A DNA stretch of 64,000 bases, taken from assembly GCF_900105475.1 (NCBI RefSeq), contig NZ_LT629777.1:868001-932000 (forward strand), written 5' to 3'. The number at the start of each line of letters is the position of its first letter. Position 1 is the stretch's first letter. The notes below the pieces were generated by a model. It did no database searches, was not told where the DNA came from, and was given only the letters and a program-made list of their open reading frames with translations. Positions 26,914-35,585 of this stretch are shown piece after piece. A program made the position numbers and the translations under genes. Origin of the DNA: Pseudomonas asplenii (GTDB lineage: Bacteria; Pseudomonadota; Gammaproteobacteria; Pseudomonadales; Pseudomonadaceae).

Positions 26914-27624
26914 TTACTTGATCGCTGGCTTGCCAGCGTCATCGGCCGCGACCATCCGGTTCGCCGCAGACCGCTGCGGATTCTTCAGTTGTTGGGCGCG
27001 GACCTGGGCATCGCTGACCTGCTCGGGACTCAGGCCCAGGCGGGTCACCAGTTCGGCCGCCTGGCTCCAGTTGTCCTGATAGAGCAGCAGCGTGACCAGG
27101 TTCACCGCCGCCAACTGATCGGCCGGCTTGAGTTCAATGGCGGTCAGGAACTCGAAGCGCGCGTCCTCGATCCGCAGTTGATTGAGGTAGACCACCCCCA
27201 GGTCATTGCGCACCTTTTCATCGGTGGGCGCCAGGCGTGCCGCGCGCTGCAAATGGGCCATGGCCTGGCCGTTGTCCTGACGCGCGGCCGCCAACTGGCC
27301 GAGTCCATGCTCGCCCTCGGCCGCCAGGCAGGTGCCGAGCAGGCTGCGGTACAGGGGCTCCGCTTCGCTGCGGCCCAACTGCCGATAGACCCTGGCCTTG
27401 CGCAAGCGCACCTCGCCCAGACTTTCCGGCAGCTTCTGCAGATTGGCCAGGCTGGCGTGCGGTTTGCCCTCGTTGGCCATGTCGTCCGCCAGGTTCAGCG
27501 CCAGTTCCTGATCGGCGCTGGGCTTGCCACAAGTGCCACCCGCCAGCGCCGCCCACGGCGCGAGGCCATCGCTGGCACACCCGCCCAGCGCCAACAGGGC
27601 CAGTCCCGCAATCACTGCTCTCAT
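26914..27624 (-). CDS. tadD: Tad pilus TPR lipoprotein TadD
   Basis: 236-residue lipoprotein with lipobox LGGC (MRAVIAGLALLALGGCASDG) and several tetratricopeptide-type helices (SLLGTCLAAEGEHGLGQLAA, MAHLQRAARLAPTDEKVRND, AVNLVTLLLYQDNWSQAAEL). TadD is a pilotin-like factor thought to help the secretin RcpA reach and assemble in the outer membrane. A 65-base gap separates it from tadC upstream. Confidence 0.9.
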   Translation of the reverse strand: MRAVIAGLALLALGGCASDGLAPWAALAGGTCGKPSADQELALNLADDMANEGKPHASLANLQKLPESLGEVRLRKARVYRQLGRSEAEPLYRSLLGTCLAAEGEHGLGQLAAARQDNGQAMAHLQRAARLAPTDEKVRNDLGVVYLNQLRIEDARFEFLTAIELKPADQLAAVNLVTLLLYQDNWSQAAELVTRLGLSPEQVSDAQVRAQQLKNPQRSAANRMVAADDAGKPAIK

Positions 27625-27689
27625 TCCCTCACTCCCTGATGTTCACGCGCTGATGCAACCCAAGTACAACAACTGCTGCCTGGCTCTTC

Positions 27690-28586
27690 CTAGGACGTAC
27701 CGAAGGCCCGACTCAAGGCGGTAAAACCCGGTCCCGCGAGCACGATCAGCAACGCCGGGAACAGAAACACCATCATCACCACCGACATCTTCGCCGACAT
27801 CTTCGAGATGTATTCCTGCAAGCGGGTCAGGCGCCGGTCATCGAGCAGTTGCTTGAGCGTCAGCAACGACTTCATCGCCCCGCCACCCTGCTGCAGCAGT
27901 TGCTGGAGAATGACGCTGGTGTCGTCCAACTCATCGACCGCCAGCAGCCGAGCCATCTTGTTCAACTCCTCGCTCAGTTCCAGCCCGGAATCGACCCGCG
28001 CCAGCACCATTTGCAACTCGCTGCTCAACACCGGCAACAACTGCCGGGATTCGTTGGCGAGCACCCGCAGCGCCTGCTCCACGGCCATTCCCGACTCGAA
28101 CAGGATGCGCAGCAGCGGAATGAAGGTCGAGATTTCGACGATAACCTGGCGCTTGCGACGCTCGGCGGCCAGGGCCAGCAAGCGCTTGGGCAGCAGGTAG
28201 CCGGCGGACAGGCCGAGGAATGGCGCAACCCAGGGTGAGGCCACTGCGGGAAAGAACACCTGCTGAATGAGCAATACCAGCACCAGCGCCACAACCGGCA
28301 GGCCGATCTGGCAGGCGGCATACAGCGAGCGCTGGTTCGCCTTGCGCCAGCCGATACGGTTGAGCAGGAGCTGAGTCTCGTTATCGAGGCTCACCGAACG
28401 CTGGCCGGCACGTGTCTCGCCAAGGGACTGCAAGAAGCCGCTCAGCTTGAGTTTGCTCTGCTCACGCACCATGTGCCCCTGCAAGCGCTCGGTGACGGCC
28501 CGTTGGCGCTGACGCGTCTGCAGCAGGTTGCCGACGATCAGCACAACAGCAGCAAGCAACAGCAGCGCACTCATCAACAGGACCAT
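27690..28586 (-). CDS. tadC: Tad platform protein TadC
   Basis: 298-residue inner-membrane protein of the GspF/PilC superfamily (T2SSF domain at about 150-280; motifs FIPLLRILFESGMAVEQALR and LQQLLQQGGGAMKSLLTLKQ). Membrane helices lie near the N-terminus, at about 95-140 and at the C-terminus (VVMMVFLFPALLIVLAG). It pairs with TadB as the platform rotated by TadA. The start was placed at ATG 28586, one base after the tadB stop codon (TGA-C-ATG); the longer frame to 28643 would overlap tadB. Confidence 0.9.
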   Translation of the reverse strand: MVLLMSALLLLAAVVLIVGNLLQTRQRQRAVTERLQGHMVREQSKLKLSGFLQSLGETRAGQRSVSLDNETQLLLNRIGWRKANQRSLYAACQIGLPVVALVLVLLIQQVFFPAVASPWVAPFLGLSAGYLLPKRLLALAAERRKRQVIVEISTFIPLLRILFESGMAVEQALRVLANESRQLLPVLSSELQMVLARVDSGLELSEELNKMARLLAVDELDDTSVILQQLLQQGGGAMKSLLTLKQLLDDRRLTRLQEYISKMSAKMSVVMMVFLFPALLIVLAGPGFTALSRAFGTS

Positions 28587-28587
28587 G

Positions 28588-29484
28588 TCACACGCTCCGC
28601 AACATGCGCCAGAGCGCCAGGCAGCCCAATATCTGCAGACCAAAGGCCATCAGCAGCATCTGTTGGCCACTCGGGTCAGCCCACATGTTCATCAGGTAAC
28701 CGGGATTGGTCAGCATGAAGTAACCCGCCACACTGATCGGCAACAGCGCCAGGACGACCGCTGTCATGCGGGTTTCGCCGGTCATCGCACGCAATTGCCG
28801 CGCGCCCTGTTCACGTTCGCGGATCAGTTTCATCAGGTTTTCCAGCAGTTCGCTGGCGTTGCCGCCATAACGGTGATTGACCTTCAGGCCAAGCGCGAGA
28901 AACCGAAACTCTTCGCGCTCGTAGAATTCGGCAAAGTCACTGACCGCCTCCGGCAGACTGACCCCCAGTTCGACATTGCGCCGCACCCGGCCCATGGCCT
29001 CGCGCAACGGATCGGTCGAGGCCTCGATCCCGCCGAGAATCGCATCGGCCAGGGTCTTGCCGGATTTCAGGCTGCGTACCGCATGATCGAGCAATTGCGG
29101 CAGTTGCTCGATCATGCGCCGCACCCGGCGCTGATAACGCCAGCCGACGAAGCATCGCAGACCGAGCGGCGGCGCCAGCACCATCACCAGCAGGCCGAGC
29201 GAACCGGCCATCAGTAGACCCAGCATGACCAGCAACGCCCAGGCCAGCAGCCACAGGACCAGCCGCTCGCCAGGACGATCCAGCCCGGCACGCAGGAACA
29301 GGCGGTCCAGGCGCTCCCTGGCGGGGCTGACGGCGCTGGCGGCTGCGCTCAGTTGCGGCTGCCCCGCCGTCAACCGGCTCAATACCCGCTCGTCACCGCT
29401 CTTGCGCAGGCCCCGGTAAAACAGCCGCACCGAGAAGCCGAGCAGCAGCAGGCACATGAGACCGAGCAACAGCGGACCGAGCAT
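28588..29484 (-). CDS. tadB: Tad platform protein TadB
   Basis: 298-residue T2SSF-domain inner-membrane protein, paralogue of TadC. The N-terminal helix MLGPLLLGLMCLLLLGFSV is followed by a paired helix region (VLWLLAWALLVMLGLLMAGS), a GspF domain with MIEQLPQLLDHAVRSLKSGK and RYGGNASELLENLMKLIRE, and a C-terminal helix. Located between tadA and tadC in the usual order. TadB-TadC form the inner-membrane platform for Flp extrusion. Confidence 0.9.
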   Translation of the reverse strand: MLGPLLLGLMCLLLLGFSVRLFYRGLRKSGDERVLSRLTAGQPQLSAAASAVSPARERLDRLFLRAGLDRPGERLVLWLLAWALLVMLGLLMAGSLGLLVMVLAPPLGLRCFVGWRYQRRVRRMIEQLPQLLDHAVRSLKSGKTLADAILGGIEASTDPLREAMGRVRRNVELGVSLPEAVSDFAEFYEREEFRFLALGLKVNHRYGGNASELLENLMKLIREREQGARQLRAMTGETRMTAVVLALLPISVAGYFMLTNPGYLMNMWADPSGQQMLLMAFGLQILGCLALWRMLRSV

Positions 29485-29496
29485 GTGCAGACCTCC

Positions 29497-30771
29497 TCAA
29501 TCGTCAAAGGTCAGGTACGACTCGCGCCGCAGCTTGTCGCCTGCCGGGTTGACCGCTTCGCGCTGGAAGGTGGAACCGCTGCGGCGGTCGAGCCGGAACA
29601 GGGTGTTGGTGACGTAGATGTCATCACGCACCCCGACCACCTCCACCACCTCGCTGACACAACGCCGGCCGTCGGGCAGGCGGGTCAGCTGGATCACCAC
29701 GTCCAGCGCCGCACAGATCATCTGACGCAGGGTCTTCTCCGCCACCTGGCGCCCGGTCAGCCCGACCAGGGTCTCCAACCGCAACAGCGCGTCCTGAGCA
29801 TTGTTGGCGTGCACCGTGCTCATCGAACCATCATGGCCGGTGTTCATCGCCGTCAACACGTCGAGCACTTCCACGCCGCGAATCTCGCCGAGAATGATCC
29901 GGTCCGGACGCATCCGCAGGGCGTTGCGGATCAGGTCGCTGGACTTCACCTCACCATGACCCTCGGCATTCGGCGGGCGGGTTTCCAGGCGAACCACGTG
30001 GGGGTGGTTGAGTTGCAGTTCGGCAACGTCTTCGATGGTGACCAGCCGCTGATGAGGATTGATCAACTGGCTGAGGATGTTGAGCAGGGTGGTCTTGCCG
30101 GTGCCGGTACCACCGCTGATGAGGATGTTGCAGCGTTTGCCCACGGCCTCCTGGAAGAACTCGAGAATGGCCTGGTCAATGGTCTGCATCGCGACCAGGT
30201 CGTTGCTCTTGAGCATGTCCTTGCGAAATTTCCGGATTGACAGACAAGGGCCGTCCAGGGCGATCGGCGGGATGATCGCATTGACCCGGCTGCCATCGGG
30301 CATTCGCGCATCGACCATCGGCGACGATTCGTCCAGGCGCCGGCCGAGGGGGGCGAGGATGCGCTGGATGACTCGCTCCACATGATGATCGTCGATAAAC
30401 CGCAGGTCGCTCTGGTGCAGCAGGCCATCGCGTTCGAGAAACACCCGGTGCGGCCCGTTGACCAGGATTTCGGTCACGGCGGGATCGCGCAGCAACACCT
30501 CCAGCGGGCCGAAGCCGGTCAGCTCATCGACGATTTCCTCGGCCAGCCGTTCCATCTCATAACGGGAAATTGCCAGATGCAGGCGCGACACGTACTCGCC
30601 GACCTTGTCGATGACGAACTGGGCAAGCGCCTGGCGTGAACTTTCCAGCAGGTTTTTTCCCGACTCTTCGATGGCATCGATGATGTAGCGATGCAATACC
30701 AGCTTGAGCCCTTCATGGTCGCTATTACCGGCCGATGAACGGTTTTGGCCACCGAACAGTTTCTCCGCCAT
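29497..30771 (-). CDS. tadA: Tad pilus assembly ATPase TadA
   Basis: 424-residue VirB11/GspE-family hexameric ATPase on the cytoplasmic face. Walker A is GGTGTGKTT at about residues 219-227. The Asp box [20 protein letters not shown], the region [20 protein letters not shown] (Walker B) and [17 protein letters not shown] (His box) follow in order. The N-terminal 100 residues are an N-terminal helical domain of CpaF type. Powers both extension and retraction of Flp pili in relatives. The tadZ stop overlaps its start by one base. Confidence 0.95.
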   Translation of the reverse strand: MAEKLFGGQNRSSAGNSDHEGLKLVLHRYIIDAIEESGKNLLESSRQALAQFVIDKVGEYVSRLHLAISRYEMERLAEEIVDELTGFGPLEVLLRDPAVTEILVNGPHRVFLERDGLLHQSDLRFIDDHHVERVIQRILAPLGRRLDESSPMVDARMPDGSRVNAIIPPIALDGPCLSIRKFRKDMLKSNDLVAMQTIDQAILEFFQEAVGKRCNILISGGTGTGKTTLLNILSQLINPHQRLVTIEDVAELQLNHPHVVRLETRPPNAEGHGEVKSSDLIRNALRMRPDRIILGEIRGVEVLDVLTAMNTGHDGSMSTVHANNAQDALLRLETLVGLTGRQVAEKTLRQMICAALDVVIQLTRLPDGRRCVSEVVEVVGVRDDIYVTNTLFRLDRRSGSTFQREAVNPAGDKLRRESYLTFDD

Positions 30772-31958
30772 TACTTGTTCCCCCAGAGCCGGTTGAGCCA
30801 GCCCTCGGCAGCCTTGGTCCGCCCTTCTGAACGCTTGGCCAGCCGTTCGCCCAAGGTCTTGAGACCGACAGTCAAGGCTTCACGCGGGGCCAGTTCGAAC
30901 AGCGTCTGACCCTGGTTCTTGGCATTCATCCGCACCTCGGCGTTCAGCGGCAACACCGACAGGACCGGCAAACCAAAGGTCTTGCCCAGGGTTTCGGAGT
31001 CGGGCGAGACGTTCTTGAGGTATCGATCGACCAGCAGGCGCGCATGGTCGAGCTTCATGCCTTTTTCGCGCCACTGGTTGAGGATCGTCAGGTTGCGCCG
31101 ACAGTCGAGCACACTCTGATCGGTATACCAGAGCAGTTTGTCGCAGTGGCTGACGAAGGTCCGCAGCGCATCGCTGTCGGACTGCCCGGTGAGGTTGACG
31201 ACAATGTGCTGGAAGTGCTGGCGCAAGGCGCTGAGCAACATGTACAGCTCGGCGGCGCTGGTGCGCTTGAGCGGCTCGTCCCCCCCGGCATAGGTGAGGA
31301 TGCGCAAGCCCGCCTCGGCGCGGGTGAAGGCACTGTCGATCATCGTCGTGTCCAGACGACGCAAGTGACGCAGGGCATCGCCGAAATGGAACGAGCTTTC
31401 CAGACCGAGCAGCGCCAGGCTGTCGCCCCGGGGCAGGCCGAGGTCGAGCAGCAGGGTCTGTTGTCCACGTTTCTGCACCACCAGCGCCAGATGTATCGCC
31501 AGCAACGCGCCATCGGCATTGCTCTGGGAGCCATAGAGCACGGTGAAACCGCCCAGTTGCGCACTCGGTGCCACCGTCGGCAGGCGCTTGCTCAGGCGCC
31601 GGACCAGCCCGGCCACCTCGCTGGAGCGCGAACCATAGGCAACGAAATCCCGCGCCCCGGCCCGCATCGCGTTGAGTACCAGCTGGTTGTCCATGCCATC
31701 GCCGAGGGCGACGATGGCCAGCATCGGCTTGGCTTCCAGCAGCCCTTCGATCAGGGCGCTCTGGGCCACCAGGTTCTCCCGATCGAGGCCGACGAAGATC
31801 AGCCCGGCAAAGGTGACATCCACCAACGACAACAACTCGTCGAGGCTACCACCGGCGCTGACCACCTGGCCCAACGGCGCCAATGCACCCTGCAGCCACT
31901 CAAGGTCGGTGGTGTTGCGCGTGATTGCCAGGAAGGTCTGGCTCAGACTCTGGCTCAT
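30771..31958 (-). CDS. tadZ: Tad localisation protein TadZ
   Basis: 395-residue MinD/ParA-superfamily protein with an N-terminal receiver-like domain (residues about 8-125) lacking the phospho-Asp context, and a ParA-like ATPase fold (LLLDLGLPRGDSLALLGLES; SDALRTFVSHCDKLLWYTDQ). The expected P-loop is replaced by LYGSQSNADGALLAIHLALV, with no Lys, so nucleotide binding is doubtful. TadZ directs the Tad machine to a cell position. Overlaps rcpA by 4 bases (ATGA). Confidence 0.9.
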   Translation of the reverse strand: MSQSLSQTFLAITRNTTDLEWLQGALAPLGQVVSAGGSLDELLSLVDVTFAGLIFVGLDRENLVAQSALIEGLLEAKPMLAIVALGDGMDNQLVLNAMRAGARDFVAYGSRSSEVAGLVRRLSKRLPTVAPSAQLGGFTVLYGSQSNADGALLAIHLALVVQKRGQQTLLLDLGLPRGDSLALLGLESSFHFGDALRHLRRLDTTMIDSAFTRAEAGLRILTYAGGDEPLKRTSAAELYMLLSALRQHFQHIVVNLTGQSDSDALRTFVSHCDKLLWYTDQSVLDCRRNLTILNQWREKGMKLDHARLLVDRYLKNVSPDSETLGKTFGLPVLSVLPLNAEVRMNAKNQGQTLFELAPREALTVGLKTLGERLAKRSEGRTKAAEGWLNRLWGNK

Positions 31959-33181
31959 TTCGATAACCCCGTACGGCGGTCATAGTTGCCGTTGTCGAGG
32001 AAAAACAGCCGGAACCAGTTCGGATCGTACTGGCGCAGTTTTTCCCCGGGCAACCCGGGCAGTTGAGCATCTGCTGCCAGCGGCTGGACCAGATGCGGGG
32101 TGACGATCATCAGCAACTCGCGCTCTTCGCGCTGCAGGTTGGAGCTACGGAAGAACGCCCCCAGCACGGGGATATCCCCCAGTCCGGGCAGCTTGTTGAC
32201 CTGGGCGCTGTTGCGCGTGCTGATCAGGCCGCTGATGACGAAACTCTCGCCATCGGCCAGGGAGATACTGGTGTCCGTGCGGCGGATGGTCAGCGCCGGC
32301 ACCGGCGTACCGGAGATGGTCACCGCGTTGCTGTAGTCCAGCTCGCTGACTTCAGGCGCGACCTTGAGGGTAATGCGATTTTTCGCGATCACCGTCGGTG
32401 TGAGTGTCAGGCGAATGCCGAATTCCTTGTATTCGATGGTAATTGTATTGCTACCGCTGCTGGGCACCGGGATCGGGATCTCGCCGCCGGCGAGGAAGCT
32501 CGCGCTCTGCCCGCTCAAGGCCACCAGGCTGGGCCGGGCCAGGGTATAGGCGAAGCCACTGCCTTCAAGGGCATTGATCAACGCCCTGACCCGACCGCCA
32601 CCGAAACCGATGTTGAAGCTGCCGTTATCCGGAGCCACCCCACCGGTAATGACACCACTCGACGCATTGACAACCTGAGTGCCCGGAGAGCCAAACAGGA
32701 AATTCCCGCCCTGGCCGAAGATTGCCGTGCTGGCCTCCTTGAGCTTGGTGCGACTGACCTCGACGAAGCGGATATCGGTCTGCACCTGACTGGGCAACGA
32801 CGGATCCACAGACGGCACGAGCGCGGCGCTGGTCAGCCCTGTCGCGGCCTTGCCCTGGACAAACACCATGCTCTGGCGCGGCGCGCTGTCACAAGCGGTC
32901 CAGATCATCAGGCTGGTGGCTCCCGCAGCCATGCCGGTCAGCAGGAACGCCTTGTTGCCGTTGAGGCGCACGTCGGCGACTTTCGGATCCCCCACCGCCA
33001 GCCGGGTGATCGCCAACGGCGACTGCAACTCCTGTTGCAACCCTTCGCCCAACTCGATCACCGCAGGCAACGGGCCGAGGCTGCCGCAAGCGGCGGTAGC
33101 AGCCAGCACCGGCGGTATCGATAGATGCCCCAGGAGCAGGGCCCAGACCACTCGTTTGACGTTCGACAGCGTTGCACTCAT
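31955..33181 (-). CDS. rcpA: Tad outer-membrane secretin RcpA
   Basis: 408-residue type II/III-like secretin. Signal peptide about 1-28 (VVWALLLGHLSIPPVLAA). N-terminal pilus-assembly domain (VGDPKVADVRLNGNKAFLLT), then the secretin domain with FVEVSRTKLKEASTAIFGQG, GFAYTLARPSLVALSGQSAS, FLAGGEIPIPVP, the conserved VPALTIRRTDTSISLADGES and the terminal VTPHLVQPL. Its multimer forms the pore through which Flp leaves. Stop overlaps the tadZ start. Confidence 0.94.
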   Translation of the reverse strand: MSATLSNVKRVVWALLLGHLSIPPVLAATAACGSLGPLPAVIELGEGLQQELQSPLAITRLAVGDPKVADVRLNGNKAFLLTGMAAGATSLMIWTACDSAPRQSMVFVQGKAATGLTSAALVPSVDPSLPSQVQTDIRFVEVSRTKLKEASTAIFGQGGNFLFGSPGTQVVNASSGVITGGVAPDNGSFNIGFGGGRVRALINALEGSGFAYTLARPSLVALSGQSASFLAGGEIPIPVPSSGSNTITIEYKEFGIRLTLTPTVIAKNRITLKVAPEVSELDYSNAVTISGTPVPALTIRRTDTSISLADGESFVISGLISTRNSAQVNKLPGLGDIPVLGAFFRSSNLQREERELLMIVTPHLVQPLAADAQLPGLPGEKLRQYDPNWFRLFFLDNGNYDRRTGLSK

Positions 33182-33199
33182 CCGGCACTTCCTTGCAGA

Positions 33200-34132
33200 T
33201 CAGGGCGTTTGTTGACTGGTCTGGTTGCCACGAATCACCTCGACACCCGAGGCACGACTCGCCCCCATGGCCGTCGACGGCTGGCCTCGCGGCGCCCCGG
33301 CCAGGGCCAGTTGGGTAAACTGGAACAACGCATGGCTGGCCACATCGAGGCTACCGGCACCGACCTGTTCCCCGGCCCAGTAGCGCGGCAACAGATGTTC
33401 GTCGGCACTGCGTACCGCCAGGCGCAGAGTGCCGACCTGAGTCGCCAGCATCAGCCGGTTCAGCAGTTGTTCGGGAACCGCCAGCACCACGGTCCGAGCA
33501 GCGGCGCGACGCGCGTCCTGACTGGCCCGGTCGCCCGGCGAAGCGGGCTTGCCATCATTGGTCAGGCCCAGTTGATCGCCGACACTGAGCAGGCGCATCG
33601 CCGGAATCACCACCTGGGCCGACTGCTGCACGTTGCTGGCATCCTGGCGCAAGTACAGCAGCACATCGACATAATCGCCGGGGCTCAATTGCCCTCCGGC
33701 ACCGATCACCTCATCTACAGCCACGGCCAGGGCCCGCTCATCGGCGCGAATCATCCGCGCCAAGGCGCCACCGGCCTGGAAGCTCTCGTCGCTGAGCCAG
33801 GTGCCGGCTTTCAACGGGCGCCAGGGGATCCGGTCCACCGCCTCCGCTAACGAACCGAGACTGCCAGCGGGCGCATTGCGCAATTTCTCGATCACCAGGT
33901 CGGCGGCGGTCAGGGGGACAAAGGCGGGAACATCGTGGGCCAACACCACCACCGGCTGGCGAATCGGCTCTTCGCTGCCGGCCACGGCCTCACTGCTCAC
34001 GGGAGCGGCAACGGGGGCTTCGGCAGGAACCAACGGTGCGGGCTGGTGGCTGAGCATCCACCCCCAATATCCGGCCACAAGGGCTGCGATCAACAAGATG
34101 ACCGCCAACCCCATAGTGACGCGACTGTTCAT
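33200..34132 (-). CDS. rcpC: Tad periplasmic protein RcpC (CpaB-like)
   Basis: 310-residue bitopic protein. One N-terminal membrane helix (MGLAVILLIAALVAGYWGWM), then a Pro/Ala-rich linker, then SAF/CpaB domains (VVLAHDVPAFVPLTAADLVI, AVDRIPWRPLKAGTWLSDES, VAVDEVIGAGGQLSPGDYVD). CpaB-type proteins link the secretin to the rest of the machine. First gene of the leftward tad operon; its promoter should lie in the 304-base gap to flp. Confidence 0.92.
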   Translation of the reverse strand: MNSRVTMGLAVILLIAALVAGYWGWMLSHQPAPLVPAEAPVAAPVSSEAVAGSEEPIRQPVVVLAHDVPAFVPLTAADLVIEKLRNAPAGSLGSLAEAVDRIPWRPLKAGTWLSDESFQAGGALARMIRADERALAVAVDEVIGAGGQLSPGDYVDVLLYLRQDASNVQQSAQVVIPAMRLLSVGDQLGLTNDGKPASPGDRASQDARRAAARTVVLAVPEQLLNRLMLATQVGTLRLAVRSADEHLLPRYWAGEQVGAGSLDVASHALFQFTQLALAGAPRGQPSTAMGASRASGVEVIRGNQTSQQTP

Positions 34133-34436
34133 GACGGCTCTCCCTTTCCTACTGCGCGACCCCTGTAGCTATCGCATTCAGGCAGCTATGAACATCAACT
34201 TTTTCGCTATTTGACGGTAGCGCAGCTAGGACGAAATGCCATTAACCGGCGGAAAATTTCGCTGAAAAGAGCAAGAAAGCGGACAGGTATGGCTATGAAC
34301 TTCCGAACTAATACTTTGTGATTAGTCCTTTCTTACAGTTGTTGCCCGCCGTTTTGTTGACAATGCTGTGATGGCATAGGGAAACCATGACGCAAGACAA
34401 GCTGATACGGCGTTTAAAGGCGTAAGGAGTTGTCAG
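34133..34436. promoter_or_regulatory. Divergent control region between rcpC and flp
   Basis: 304 bases of A/T-rich DNA separating the leftward rcpC-tad operon from rightward flp. It holds the inverted repeat ACTAAT (34307-34312) ... ATTAGT (34321-34326), a TTGACA hexamer near 34357 without a convincing -10 at normal distance, and AAGGAG before flp. In P. aeruginosa PprB acts on this region; the exact PprB site cannot be named from sequence. Confidence 0.6.
34307..34326. repeat. Short inverted repeat in the flp/rcpC control region
   Basis: ACTAAT and ATTAGT separated by 8 bases (ACTTTGTG). Spacing fits a dimeric regulator binding one face of the helix, for example a LuxR-type protein such as PprB. 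Chance occurrence of a 6-base pair cannot be excluded. Confidence 0.4.
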
Positions 34437-34628
34437 ATGATCCGGGATTTCATTACCAGACTGTATGTGCAGGTTCAGTTGTTCATTCAACGCAAGGAGG
34501 CGGCTTCGGGCATCGAATACGCGATTGTGGCAGCCATGGTGGCGGTAGTGATCATCGGTTATTCCACTGATATATCCACCAAGATCGGTAACGTATTCAA
34601 AGGTATCAGCAACGGTCTGGGCACCTGA
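34437..34628 (+). CDS. flp: Flp-type pilin
   Basis: 63-residue type IVb pilin precursor. A charged leader (MIRDFITRLYVQVQLFIQRK) is followed by the processing region KEAASGIEYAIVAAMVAVVI. Glu and Tyr of the IEY motif stand at +5 and +6 if cleavage falls before ASGIEY, but the residue at -1 is then Ala (codon GCG) in place of the usual Gly. The mature pilin is a single hydrophobic helix plus a short polar tail. AAGGAG precedes ATG 34437. Expected to be matured by FppA and extruded via RcpA. Confidence 0.93.
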   Translation: MIRDFITRLYVQVQLFIQRKEAASGIEYAIVAAMVAVVIIGYSTDISTKIGNVFKGISNGLGT

Positions 34629-34687
34629 GCCCCTTCCCATCAAAGAGGCGCTAAACTGGAACACGAACCCTGCAACAGGAATCCCCC

Positions 34688-35101
34688 ATGACTTCCTCTG
34701 TTCCCCCACGCCAGCAGCTCCTTCTAGTGGATGACGAAGAGGACGCCCTCCTGGAACTGGCCGAGCTGCTGGAGGGTGAAGGCTTCTCCTGCTTCACCGC
34801 GACCTCGGTCAAGCAGGCGCTGTTCCACCTGACCAAACACCCGGACATCGCTCTGGTCATCACCGACCTGCGCATGCCCGAGGAAAGCGGCATGTCGCTG
34901 ATCAAGCGCCTGCGCGAACATACCTCGCGCCAGCACCTGCCGGTGATCGTGACGTCCGGCCATGCCGACATGGACGATGTCAGCGACATGTTGCGCCTGC
35001 AGGTACTGGACCTGTTCCGCAAACCCATCTATCACGTGCGCCTGCTGGAAACCCTCAACAACCTGTTTCCGCAGCCGCGGATCCATGTCGTGGGCTCCTG
35101 A
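34688..35101 (+). CDS. Receiver-only response regulator
   Basis: 137-residue single-domain CheY-like protein. Acidic pair D15/D16, phospho-acceptor Asp60 in VITDLRMPEESG, Thr/Ser in VIVTSGHAD and Lys in LFRKPIY. No output domain. It starts 60 bases after flp on the same strand with no terminator between them, so it could be co-expressed with flp. Its partner kinase is unknown; RetS-type or PprA-type kinases in the genome are candidates only by inference. Confidence 0.85.
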   Translation: MTSSVPPRQQLLLVDDEEDALLELAELLEGEGFSCFTATSVKQALFHLTKHPDIALVITDLRMPEESGMSLIKRLREHTSRQHLPVIVTSGHADMDDVSDMLRLQVLDLFRKPIYHVRLLETLNNLFPQPRIHVVGS

Positions 35102-35233
35102 GGCCTCGTCGGTTTACTGCCAGCGATAGCACTGTCTTTTTTACTCAGCAGACTCCTGACGCCGGGGAACTTGGCAGCCAGATCCATGGCCAAAGGCTAC
35201 AATCCGTCGCCATTGGCTCATCAGGGTACGCAC

Positions 35234-35527
35234 ATGCAGGTAGAAAGCTTTTTCGAGTGGCTGGGTCGGGTGCTGGGATCGGTGATCCGCTTCATCGTCG
35301 ACGGCCTGAGCGGGCTGTTCGACCTGCTGACCCATGCTGGCGGCAATTTCGTTGACGGTCTGGCCCGTGCGTTGGGCATGGATACTTCGCTGATCAGTAT
35401 CCTGGCCCTCATCGTCGGCCTGATGTTTCTTTACTCGGCAATCCGGGCCTTCATGCGGGCCTCGATCATCCTCGGCATTATCTGGCTGATGATCGGACTC
35501 TGGCTGCTGAGCGGGATCATTCACTGA
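35234..35527 (+). CDS. Small integral membrane protein of unknown function
   Basis: 97-residue protein starting MQVESFFEWLGRVLGSVIRF. The N-terminal part is amphipathic; the C-terminal half forms two hydrophobic helices (ISILALIVGLMFLYSAI and IILGIIWLMIGLWLLSGII). ATG 35234 preferred over an upstream in-frame ATG at 35171 because of the nearby GGG and hydrophobic pattern. No known domain. The MATE exporter gene begins 58 bases downstream, so they may be co-transcribed. Confidence 0.7.
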   Translation: MQVESFFEWLGRVLGSVIRFIVDGLSGLFDLLTHAGGNFVDGLARALGMDTSLISILALIVGLMFLYSAIRAFMRASIILGIIWLMIGLWLLSGIIH

Positions 35528-35585
35528 TCAGCGCCGTACATCCCGAAGGTTGACGCTACAATGCGCGCTCTTGTGAGGAGCCCGC

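Noticed and set aside
34357..34385. TTGACA hexamer upstream of flp as a sigma-70 promoter.
   Set aside because: No fitting -10 hexamer lies 16-18 bases downstream; noted only inside the control-region entry.
34308..34709. A 133-codon minus-strand frame across flp and its upstream region.
   Set aside because: Runs antisense through the pilin gene, has no ribosome site and no recognisable domain.
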